DNA from: Paucimonas lemoignei
GTDB taxonomy: Bacteria; Pseudomonadota; Gammaproteobacteria; Burkholderiales; Burkholderiaceae_D
NCBI RefSeq assembly: GCF_004342585.1
Contig: NZ_SLZQ01000001.1
Location: forward strand, 1-64,000
Length of the DNA: 64,000 bases
Direction of reading: 5' to 3'
How positions within the stretch are numbered: the first letter of the stretch is position 1; every line of letters begins with the position of its first letter. The notes under the pieces are model-generated. The model was given only the letters and a program-made list of their open reading frames with translations, made no database searches and was not told the DNA's origin. The position numbers and the translations under genes were made by a program. Below are positions 52,339 to 60,339 of the stretch, in pieces.

Positions 52339-53505
52339 TTGAGCACTGAAAAATCTTTGCAGACCAGCTTGGTTCATAGCGATTACACGGCTCCCGAAGG
52401 ATTCGCCGCTTTTCCGACCGCGATTCACCATGCCTCCACGGTGCTGTTTCCGAATGTGGCGGCGCTGCGCTCGCGCAATTGGCAAGATAAATCCGGCTAC
52501 ACCTATGGCTTGCATGGCACGCCCACCAGCTTCACCCTGGAGGCGCGGCTCGCCGAAATCGAGGATGGCAAGCATTGCCTGCTTGCGCCAAGCGGGCTTG
52601 CCGCGATTGCCATGGTCGACTTTGCGCTGTTGAAGAGCGGCGACGATGTCCTGATCCCCGATAACGTCTATAACCCCAATCGCGAACTCGGTAACTGGCT
52701 CGCGCGCGATTTCGGCATCACCACCCGCTTTTACGATCCCATGATCGGCACGGGCATCGCCAGCCTTATTCAACCGAATACACGGCTGATCTGGGCGGAG
52801 TCGCCGGGGTCGGTATCGATGGAAGTGCCGGATTTGCCCGCCATTTGTCGCGCCGCGCACGAGAAGGGTGTGCTGGTGGCGCTCGACAATACCTGGACGG
52901 CCGGCATCGGATTGCGTGCTTTCGATCTCGGCGCCGATATCGTCATGCAGGCGCTGACCAAGTACCAGTCCGGCGGCGCCGATGTGCTGATGGGAGCGGT
53001 GATCACCCGCGACCCGTCATTACACCGCAAACTCGATACCGCGCATATGCGCCTGGGCTTTGGCGTCGGCATGGATGATGCCTACCTGGTCTTGCGCAGT
53101 CTGCCGACATTGAAATTGCGTTTGGCTGCCCATAATGATGGCGCCCTCAAGGTGGCGGCATGGCTCAAGAGCAGGCGGGAAATCGATCGCGTGCTGCATC
53201 CAGCCTTGCCCGACTGTCCTGGCCATGAAAACTGGAAGCGGGATTTCACCGGTGCGGGCGGATTGTTCTCGGTCATCTTCAATGAACGCTACAGCGAGGA
53301 ACAGACGGATCGTTTCATCGACAGCCTCAAGCTGTTCAAGATCGGCTTCAGCTGGGGTGGAGCAGGCAGTCTTGCGGTCCCTTATCGTATGCAGACCATG
53401 CGAAAAAACTGGCCGTACAAGGGCCAGTTAGTGCGTCTGAATATCGGGCTGGAAGATCCGGATGACTTGATTGCAGATCTGGAGCAAGCGCTCCAAGCTC
53501 TGTGA
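52339..53505 (+). CDS. metC: Cystathionine beta-lyase MetC
   Basis: This 388-residue Cys/Met-metabolism PLP enzyme has YGLHGTPTSFTLEARLAEIE, APSGLAAIAMVDFALLKSG, NTWTAGIGLRAFDLGADIV and TKYQSGGADVLMGAV, where the PLP lysine lies. It cleaves cystathionine to homocysteine. The start is TTG 52339, six bases after AGGAGG. An ATG at 52334 would use the same site but reads ATG-ACT-TGA and stops at once. Related cystathionine gamma-lyases cannot be fully excluded. Confidence 0.9.
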   Translation: MSTEKSLQTSLVHSDYTAPEGFAAFPTAIHHASTVLFPNVAALRSRNWQDKSGYTYGLHGTPTSFTLEARLAEIEDGKHCLLAPSGLAAIAMVDFALLKSGDDVLIPDNVYNPNRELGNWLARDFGITTRFYDPMIGTGIASLIQPNTRLIWAESPGSVSMEVPDLPAICRAAHEKGVLVALDNTWTAGIGLRAFDLGADIVMQALTKYQSGGADVLMGAVITRDPSLHRKLDTAHMRLGFGVGMDDAYLVLRSLPTLKLRLAAHNDGALKVAAWLKSRREIDRVLHPALPDCPGHENWKRDFTGAGGLFSVIFNERYSEEQTDRFIDSLKLFKIGFSWGGAGSLAVPYRMQTMRKNWPYKGQLVRLNIGLEDPDDLIADLEQALQAL

Positions 53506-53523
53506 CGAGCTGTTTGCCGCTGA

Positions 53524-56295
53524 TTACTTCGCCGCCGGACGCCTGCTGGGCACGGCAACCGGCGCGAGGTTGCGCCAAAGGAGCTTGGTGAAATCCTTGG
53601 CCGGCAGCGGCTTGCTGAAGAAGTAGCCCTGGATTTCTTCGCAGCTGAGATCGGAGAGGAATTGCAGCTGTTCCGGTTTTTCCACGCCTTCCGCCACCAC
53701 CGTGATCTTCAGGCTCTTGCCCATGGCAATGATGGCTTCGGTAATGGCTTCGTCAGCCGGATCGCCCGGCACATCCTGAATGAAGGAGCGGTCGATCTTG
53801 ATGATGTCGATCGGGAATTGGCGCAGGTGGGACAGGGATGAGTAGCCGATGCCGAAGTCGTCGATGGCAATGCGGATGCCCATGGCCTTCAATCCTTGCA
53901 GGATCTGGATCGTGTGCTCCGGATTATGCATCATCATGCTTTCCGTGATTTCCAGTTCCAGCAGGGTGGGGTCCATGCCCAGTTCGCGCAGCACCAGGGC
54001 TGTGTCTTCCAGCAGGTGATCGTCGACGAACTGCCGCGCCGACAGGTTCACCGCAACGTTCAGCGGCGGCAGGTTTTGCCGTTGCCATTCGCAGACCTGC
54101 TTGCAGGCTTCGCGCAATACCCATTTCGACAGCGGCACGATCAGCCCGGTTTCTTCGGCGAGCGGAATGAACTGGTCCGGAGACAGCAGGCCCAGTTCCG
54201 GATGCTGCCAGCGCACCAGCGATTCCACCCCGCTGATGCGGCCCGTGCGGGTTTCCACCTTGCCCTGATAGTAGAGCACCAGTTCCTCGCGCTCGATGGC
54301 GCGGCGCAGGCTCGATTCCAGCGCGAGCATCTTGGCCGCGTGCTGGCTCATGTAGGCGGAATAGAACTGGAAGTTGTTCTTACCTCGGTCCTTGGCGCGG
54401 TACATCGCGATGTCCGCATGCTTCATCAGCGCGAACTCGTCTTCGCCATCTTCGGGGAAGATCGATACGCCGATACTGGCCGTGATGTGGATGCGCTGGC
54501 CATTGAGCGGCAGTTCTTCCACCAGCGCAGTCAGGATTTTTTGCGCGACATGGCTGACGTGTTCGGAATCGTGTATGTCTTCCAGCAGCACCACGAACTC
54601 GTCGCCGCCCAGGCGCGCCACCAGGTCGCCGTGCAAGGCATTGCTCAGGCGCCGCGACATTTCCTGCAGCAGGCGATCGCCGGCATCGTGGCCGAGGGTA
54701 TCGTTGACGTACTTGAAGCGGTCGAGATCGATGAACAATACCGCGAGCGATTTGCCGTGCCGGGCAGCCTGGTCGATGGCGTGGCACAGGTGGCGATTGA
54801 ACATCGCCCGGTTCGGCAAATTGGTCAGCGAATCATGGTAAGCCAGATGCTGGATGTGATCCTGCATTTCCTTGCGTTCGGTGACATCGCGCACCAGCGA
54901 CAGCAAGTGCTGGCGGCCGTTGATGTCGATCGGGCCCATGCGTATTTCAACCGGAAAGGTCGAACCATCCTTGCGCTGGTAGCGGCTTTCGCGGGCGATC
55001 GGCGTGCCGGCTGTTAGCTTGCCGGTCAGCTTCTTGAGTTCGCGGGTCGTCAGGTCCAGGTCGATATCCTGCACCGACATGCTGAGCAGTTCTTCGCGCG
55101 TATAACCCAGGCCTTCGCAACCCCGCTGGTTGACGTCGATGAAGCGGCCATTCATGTCATGCACGTAGAAGCTGTCGGACGCCTGTTCAACCAGCGCGCG
55201 GAAGTGGGCTTCACTCTCGCGCAGGGCGATTTCCACCTGCTTGCGCTGGAAGAACTGGCCGATATGGCGGCCGATGAAGTGCGCGCTTTGCATCGTTTCA
55301 CGGTCGGCTTCGTGCGGCTGCAAACCGAAGAATTCCATGATGCCGAGGATTTCGCCGGCGGCCTGCAACGGAAAGGCCAGGCAGCCGTGGAGTCCGGTCG
55401 CCGCCGCTTCCTTGGCGCGCTCGAAATGTTCGCCGCGCGAGGCATCCGGAAACCAGTCGGCGCGCGCCACGCGCAGCGTGCGACTGGAGAGGGCGGCGCC
55501 GGCGGGCAAGGGAATCTGGTCGGGCGTATTATGGAAGAATTGCTCGATATCGGGGCGGGGCAGAGCCCATGTCGCCGCGCGCCGCAATAATCCTGCCTTT
55601 TTGTCCGGCATCCAGAGCGCGCCGCAGACCCAGCCGAAAGTGGAGCAGATGGTCTCGATGATCTCCGGGATCACTTCCACCGGCGAATCGCATTCCGCCA
55701 GCAGGCGCGCCACCGTGTGTTCCATCGATTGCCGCACTTCGATGAGCTTGCGGCTGTTGACGTCCATGACCGTGCCGAACAGGCGGCATACCTGGCCTCG
55801 TGCATTTTTTACCGGCTGGCCGATCGCGCGCACCCAGCGGACTTCGCCATCGGGCAGGTGGTAGCGGAATTCGATTTCGAATTTGCGGGCGTCATGCAGC
55901 GCCGCTTCGACGCGGTCCTTGACGTAAAGGCGGTCGTCGCGATGAATCTGGCGTGACAATTCCTTATACGTCGGCATCGGCGCCGAGGGCGACAAGCCAA
56001 AGATGCGATAGCATTCGCGCGACCATTTGCCCTGGCCGGATTTGCGGTCGAACGACCAGTCACCCAGCCCGGCGATGCGCTGGGTCTCTTCGATGCGGCT
56101 GGATAATTCCTGGATTTCGGAAAGAGAGACGGGCCGGATACGCGCGGCATTGCCGGGATCAAGCGCCATGTCCGCGCAAACGTTGCTGACTTGCTCCAGA
56201 AACTCCATCCATTGCTCAATACCGGGCGGCTCGCCAGGATTTGCGGCCCCGAGCTGTTTGAGCTGCTTGAGCAATGTGGAGTAGTTGGGTTGCAC
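53524..56295 (-). CDS. PAS-GAF-PAS-GGDEF-EAL c-di-GMP signalling protein
   Basis: This 923-residue soluble protein has PAS (about 75-185, GLGDWSFDRKSGQGKWSREC), GAF (about 200-350), and a second PAS (about 365-480). GGDEF has an intact RLGGDEF (about 560-566). The EAL domain has the signature VESLVRW (about 690), keeping the metal-binding Glu. LEITESMMM, IDDFGIGYSS and AEGVEKPEQL complete the EAL motifs. Either activity is possible. A 300-base AT-rich gap upstream (56296-56595) holds its promoter and no gene. Confidence 0.94.
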   Translation of the reverse strand: MQPNYSTLLKQLKQLGAANPGEPPGIEQWMEFLEQVSNVCADMALDPGNAARIRPVSLSEIQELSSRIEETQRIAGLGDWSFDRKSGQGKWSRECYRIFGLSPSAPMPTYKELSRQIHRDDRLYVKDRVEAALHDARKFEIEFRYHLPDGEVRWVRAIGQPVKNARGQVCRLFGTVMDVNSRKLIEVRQSMEHTVARLLAECDSPVEVIPEIIETICSTFGWVCGALWMPDKKAGLLRRAATWALPRPDIEQFFHNTPDQIPLPAGAALSSRTLRVARADWFPDASRGEHFERAKEAAATGLHGCLAFPLQAAGEILGIMEFFGLQPHEADRETMQSAHFIGRHIGQFFQRKQVEIALRESEAHFRALVEQASDSFYVHDMNGRFIDVNQRGCEGLGYTREELLSMSVQDIDLDLTTRELKKLTGKLTAGTPIARESRYQRKDGSTFPVEIRMGPIDINGRQHLLSLVRDVTERKEMQDHIQHLAYHDSLTNLPNRAMFNRHLCHAIDQAARHGKSLAVLFIDLDRFKYVNDTLGHDAGDRLLQEMSRRLSNALHGDLVARLGGDEFVVLLEDIHDSEHVSHVAQKILTALVEELPLNGQRIHITASIGVSIFPEDGEDEFALMKHADIAMYRAKDRGKNNFQFYSAYMSQHAAKMLALESSLRRAIEREELVLYYQGKVETRTGRISGVESLVRWQHPELGLLSPDQFIPLAEETGLIVPLSKWVLREACKQVCEWQRQNLPPLNVAVNLSARQFVDDHLLEDTALVLRELGMDPTLLELEITESMMMHNPEHTIQILQGLKAMGIRIAIDDFGIGYSSLSHLRQFPIDIIKIDRSFIQDVPGDPADEAITEAIIAMGKSLKITVVAEGVEKPEQLQFLSDLSCEEIQGYFFSKPLPAKDFTKLLWRNLAPVAVPSRRPAAK

Positions 56296-56595
56296 GGATG
56301 GGCGACTCGAGTATCCAGCCTAGCGGCAATGCAGCCTCACTCAGACATTGAGATACAGGGTTGCCGCGCAAGACTTGCTGTAATAAAACTAATTGTAATG
56401 CAGAAAAACCAACACAATATTTCTGTTTCGCCAATATGCAATTATTTTTGTTTTATAGCAAATGATTCTTTGCGAATTCAGGCCCTTGTTACAATTTTGC
56501 AGTCGACGCACGGTCTAGTGCTTTGCATGTGACTTTCTTGAAGGAAATTGAACGCGCTATTGTCGGACGCGTTCAATAATGACCAGCTATTCTTT

Positions 56596-56958
56596 CTAGA
56601 CAGGCATCGGCTTGTTCGCACCGAGATCGAGGAAACCCTTGATCAGGCGGTATGCCTTCCAGATCGGCGCGATGAACCAGATCAGCCAGGCCAGGGGAAT
56701 GCCGACAAAGGTCAGAAACAACACGCCGCCCACAAACATCCAGAGCAGGTACCACCAGAAAGAACGGATTTGCCAGCTATGGTGACTATAAAGGAAGGTG
56801 CCCCTGGCGTCGTCGCGCTTGACGTAATTGATGATAAGCGGCACCCAGCTGAGCAGGCCCAGCGATAGCACGAGGCTGAGGCCATGGCCGATGTAAAGCC
56901 ACCAGACGAGATCTCTCTGCCCCTCGGTTTGCGGATCAAATACCAATTCCTGGTTCAT
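56596..56958 (-). CDS. Small integral membrane protein (DUF4870-like)
   Basis: This 120-residue protein has three hydrophobic helices (about 18-45, 68-86 and 85-102). The motif GTFLYSHHSWQIRSFWWYLL is similar to the DUF4870 pattern of short membrane proteins, in which a conserved H..SWQ..T lies before helix 2. It is a single gene between the GGDEF-EAL gene and the LysR gene. Role unknown. Confidence 0.8.
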   Translation of the reverse strand: MNQELVFDPQTEGQRDLVWWLYIGHGLSLVLSLGLLSWVPLIINYVKRDDARGTFLYSHHSWQIRSFWWYLLWMFVGGVLFLTFVGIPLAWLIWFIAPIWKAYRLIKGFLDLGANKPMPV

Positions 56959-57065
56959 TCAAAATCCTTGTAGGTCTTAGCAATTTATCGACGTTTGATT
57001 CCGGTACCACGATGTCATTGTAGACGTCATTTCGAGGCGACGCCTTGCCGAACTGCATGTTCTGT

Positions 57066-57992
57066 TCAGGTTGTCAGCCAATGAATGCGAGTTGTGCGGC
57101 CCATCAAAAAATCCGTATTGGAATCTGCTACCCGGCGCAGGTAATCCCATAGCGCCTTGATACGCGCTACCTCCCGCCGTTCCGCCGGCGCGACCAGCCA
57201 GAATTTTCGCGTGATATCGACTTGCTCGGGCAGGATCGGGATCAGGCCCGGCGTCACGCTGGCCATAAAGCACGGCAGCACCGCAATGCCTAGTCCCGAA
57301 GACGCCGCCTGAAGTTGCGCGATGATGCTGGTGCTGCGTAAGAATGGCCGCACGGCGGGCATCCATTTCTGCAGGGTGAATTGCTGGTCGGCGAAGATCA
57401 GATCATCGACATAGTCGACCCAGCGGTGCGAAGCCAGGTCGGCCAGTGTCTGGATGGGCGGGTGCTGATCGAGATACTCCCGGGTGGCATACGGCAGCAA
57501 CCGGTATTCGGCAAGCTTGCTGGTGACGAAACTGTCTGTCGTCGGACGGTCGATGGTGATGGTCGCATCCGCTTCGCGCCGTGTCAGATTGACGTGGCGG
57601 GGCAGAGGCAGCAGATCGACCGTGATCGCCGGATGCAGGGTGCAGAAGTGCGCCAGGTGCGGCGCCAGAAAATAACTGCCGAATCCTTCCGTCGCGCCAA
57701 GGCGTATCTCGCCGTTCAGCGCCAGGCTGTCGCCGGCGACATCCGACTCCACCGCCGCCAGCGTGCTTTCGAGCTTTTCCACGTGCTCCAGCAACCGGTG
57801 GCCGGCGCTGGTAAGCAAGTGGCCATGCGAATTGCGGTCGAAAAGCTTGGCGCCGATATTGTCTTCCAGCTTGCGCAGGCGGCGCGAGATGGTCGACTGG
57901 TTCATTCCCATCACGTGGGAGGCTTCCAGCGCTGACTGTGCGCGGGCCAAGCCCAGAAATACACGGAAATCGTCCCAGTCGAGTTGTTTCAT
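57066..57992 (-). CDS. LysR family transcriptional regulator, divergent from the SBP3-mmsBA operon
   Basis: This 308-residue protein starts at the ATG at 57992, with AAGGAG before it; an upstream in-frame start would cross the palindrome at 58005. The helix-turn-helix is in LDWDDFRVFLGLARAQSALE, then GMNQSTISRRLRKLEDNIGA. It has a normal LysR ligand domain. Its divergent position suggests control of the SBP3-mmsB-mmsA operon, with an inducer from valine or 3-hydroxyisobutyrate catabolism (inference). Confidence 0.92.
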   Translation of the reverse strand: MKQLDWDDFRVFLGLARAQSALEASHVMGMNQSTISRRLRKLEDNIGAKLFDRNSHGHLLTSAGHRLLEHVEKLESTLAAVESDVAGDSLALNGEIRLGATEGFGSYFLAPHLAHFCTLHPAITVDLLPLPRHVNLTRREADATITIDRPTTDSFVTSKLAEYRLLPYATREYLDQHPPIQTLADLASHRWVDYVDDLIFADQQFTLQKWMPAVRPFLRSTSIIAQLQAASSGLGIAVLPCFMASVTPGLIPILPEQVDITRKFWLVAPAERREVARIKALWDYLRRVADSNTDFLMGRTTRIHWLTT

Positions 57993-58004
57993 ATCGCTCC
58001 TTGT

Positions 58005-58020
58005 TATGCAAATTTGCATA
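58005..58020. promoter_or_regulatory. Perfect palindrome in the LysR/SBP3 divergent region
   Basis: TATGCAAA-TTTGCATA is a perfect 16-base palindrome that fits the T-N11-A LysR box. It lies 13 bases upstream of the LysR ATG and 86 bases upstream of SBP3. It is a strong candidate operator for the local LysR protein. Confidence 0.65.
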
Positions 58021-58105
58021 GCTGCTCGGCAATTATTGTAAAACCAAAATCAAAATTTGTTACCTACAATCGCTTTACAAATTCCAATTAAATAAGGAGA
58101 CAACA

Positions 58106-59317
58106 ATGACAAGCAAATTCATTCGCATGGCCGCATTACCCCTGGCGATGGCCGCATCCATGGCTGCGCATGCGCAGATCTCGGATGGCGAAGTCAGGAT
58201 CGGCGTGCTGACCGATATGTCCGGACCGTATTCGGTGTTCGGCGGTAAGGGCTCGGTGGTCGCCACCAACCTGGCCATCGAGGATTGCCTGAAAGCCGAA
58301 TGCAAGGGCATGAAGATCAAGGTGCTGTCGGCCGACCACCTGAACAAGGCCGATATCGCCGCATCGAAGGCGCGCGAATGGCTGGACGTGGAAAAGGTCG
58401 ATGCTTTTGCCGACCTCACCAACTCTGCCGCCGCGATCGCGGTGCAGAAGCTGATGCGCGAGAAGGGTGCGATCGGCCTGTTCAACGGCCCGGCGACTTC
58501 CCGCCTGACCAATGACGAGTGCGCGCCCAACAGCTTCCACTGGATGTTCGATACCTATTCCGTCTCGGCTGGCGCGGCGGCTGCGCTGACCCGTGCCGGC
58601 GCCAAGAACTGGTACTTCATGACGGTCGACTATGCCTTCGGCCAATCGCTGGAAAAGGATGCGTCTGAGCAGGTCAAGGCCAACGGCGGCACCGTCGTCG
58701 GCGCGGTCAAGCATCCTTTGAACGCCAGCGATTTCTCGTCCTTCCTGCTGCAGGCGCAGGCTTCCAAGGCGGACGTGATCGGCCTGGCTAATTCGACGCA
58801 GGATGCCATCAACGCCATCAAGGGCGCGCGTGAATTCGGTATCGGCAAGAACCAGAAACTGGCGGCCCTGCTGCTGAACATCACCGACGTGCATGCGCTG
58901 GGATTGCCGCTGGCGCAGGGCCTGATCTTCTCCGAAGGCTTCTATTGGAACCATGACGAGCAAACCAAGGCGTTCTCCGAGCGCTTCGAAAAGATCCACA
59001 AGGCCAAGCCGAACCAGGTGCATGCCGGTGTGTATTCGAGCGTGCTGCATTACCTGAAGGCGGTAGCGGCTGCCAAGACCGACGAGGCCAATGCCGTCTC
59101 CGCCAAGATGCGCGAACTGCCGATCAAGGATGCCGTCATGCGTAACGCCAGCATCCGCCCGGATGGCCGCGTGATCCATGACATGTACCTGGTCGAGGTC
59201 AAGAAGCCGGAAGAATCCAAGGGCGCATGGGATTACTACAAGCTGCGCGCCACTATTCCCGCGGACAAGGCATTCCAGCCGCTGGAGCTATCGCAGTGCC
59301 CGCTGGTGAAGAAATAA
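58106..59317 (+). CDS. ABC transporter substrate-binding protein (branched-chain amino acid type), SBP3
   Basis: This 403-residue periplasmic binding protein starts at ATG 58106 behind AAGGAGACAACA. The signal peptide ends at about AHAQ (residue 23), then EVRIGVLTDMSGPYSVFGGK. DHLNKADIAASKAREWLDV repeats the segment found in SBP1 and SBP2. It ends LELSQCPLVKK, like SBP1 (LSQSQCKLVKK). It should bind a small organic acid or amino acid. No permease is nearby; mmsB and mmsA follow after a hairpin. Higher GC and cleaner codon use than SBP1 are evident. Confidence 0.92.
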   Translation: MTSKFIRMAALPLAMAASMAAHAQISDGEVRIGVLTDMSGPYSVFGGKGSVVATNLAIEDCLKAECKGMKIKVLSADHLNKADIAASKAREWLDVEKVDAFADLTNSAAAIAVQKLMREKGAIGLFNGPATSRLTNDECAPNSFHWMFDTYSVSAGAAAALTRAGAKNWYFMTVDYAFGQSLEKDASEQVKANGGTVVGAVKHPLNASDFSSFLLQAQASKADVIGLANSTQDAINAIKGAREFGIGKNQKLAALLLNITDVHALGLPLAQGLIFSEGFYWNHDEQTKAFSERFEKIHKAKPNQVHAGVYSSVLHYLKAVAAAKTDEANAVSAKMRELPIKDAVMRNASIRPDGRVIHDMYLVEVKKPEESKGAWDYYKLRATIPADKAFQPLELSQCPLVKK

Positions 59318-59331
59318 GTCAAGCAGTCAAC

Positions 59332-59350
59332 CGGGGCGCGGCGCGCCCCG
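59332..59350 (+). promoter_or_regulatory. GC-rich hairpin between SBP3 and mmsB
   Basis: CGGGGCGC-GGC-GCGCCCCG is a perfect 8-base stem with a 3-base loop and no U-run. It lies 14 bases after the SBP3 stop and 19 bases before mmsB. It may cut down read-through or protect SBP3 mRNA, as in many binding-protein operons. Confidence 0.6.
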
Positions 59351-59369
59351 TCATCAAAGGATCATTCTC

Positions 59370-60272
59370 ATGAATATCGCATTCATCGGCCTGGGCAACA
59401 TGGGTTTGCCCATGGCGAAGAACCTGGTCAAGGCCGGCTTCACGGTCACCGGCTTCGACCTTTCCGCAGCAGCCCTGCAGGCGCTGGAAGCCGCGGGCGG
59501 CAAGACCGCCGACAGCGCCGCGCAGGCAGCGGACGGCGCGCAAGTGGTCGTCAGCATGCTGCCTGCAGCCGCCCATGTGAAGTCGCTTTACCTGGGTAGC
59601 GGGCAGGAGGGCGAGGGATTGCTCGCGCGACTGCCGGCCGGCACGCTGGTTATCGACAGTTCCACCATTTCCACCAGCGCCGCGCGTGAAGTGGCGCAGG
59701 CGGCGCGGGAAAAAGGCGTTGCCATGATCGATGCGCCGGTTTCGGGCGGCACGACCGCGGCAGCAGCCGGGACCCTGACCTTCATGGTCGGCGGCGCCGA
59801 ACAGGATCTTGATCAAGCGCGCCCAGTGCTGGAAAAGATGGGCAAGAATATTTTTCACGCCGGCGGCCATGGCGCGGGGCAGACCGCCAAGGTCTGCAAC
59901 AACATGCTGCTCGGGATCATCATGAGCGGCACCTGCGAAGCGCTGCAACTGGGTATCGCCCACGGCCTGGATCCGAAGGTGCTGTCGGAAATCATGGGCA
60001 AGAGCTCGGGCGCAAGCTGGGTGGTCAATTCGTATAACCCTTGCCCGGGCACCCTGGAAACCTCGCCGTCGGCGCGCGGTTACATCGGTGGCTTCGCCAC
60101 CGACCTGATGCTGAAAGACCTCGGGCTGGCGATGGAAGCCGCCACCGATATCCGCGCCAGCGTGCCGCTGGGCGGGCTGGCGCGCAACCTGTTCGCGCTG
60201 CATAGCGCAGCCGGTAACGGCAAGCTCGATTTCGGCAGCATCTTCCGGATGTTCGAGTCCGCCGAGTCCTGA
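59370..60272 (+). CDS. mmsB: 3-hydroxyisobutyrate dehydrogenase
   Basis: This 300-residue enzyme opens MNIAFIGLGNMGLPMAKNL (NAD motif). The substrate loop is DAPVSGGTTAAAAGTLTFMV, the catalytic Lys is in GAGQTAKVCNNMLLG (about 172), and SSGASWVVNSYNPCPG lies in the C-domain. It oxidises 3-hydroxyisobutyrate to methylmalonate semialdehyde, the substrate of the next gene, as in valine breakdown. A paralogue lies at 6753-7637. Confidence 0.94.
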   Translation: MNIAFIGLGNMGLPMAKNLVKAGFTVTGFDLSAAALQALEAAGGKTADSAAQAADGAQVVVSMLPAAAHVKSLYLGSGQEGEGLLARLPAGTLVIDSSTISTSAAREVAQAAREKGVAMIDAPVSGGTTAAAAGTLTFMVGGAEQDLDQARPVLEKMGKNIFHAGGHGAGQTAKVCNNMLLGIIMSGTCEALQLGIAHGLDPKVLSEIMGKSSGASWVVNSYNPCPGTLETSPSARGYIGGFATDLMLKDLGLAMEAATDIRASVPLGGLARNLFALHSAAGNGKLDFGSIFRMFESAES

Positions 60273-60339
60273 CAATTATTCACACAGGCGGTGGCTGCGG
60301 CCGTCGCCTCCCACATCTTCAAGATTAAAGAGAGACATC

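Noticed and set aside
58136-59179. A 347-codon open frame antisense to SBP3
   Set aside because: It is fully contained in SBP3 and no family resemblance is seen.
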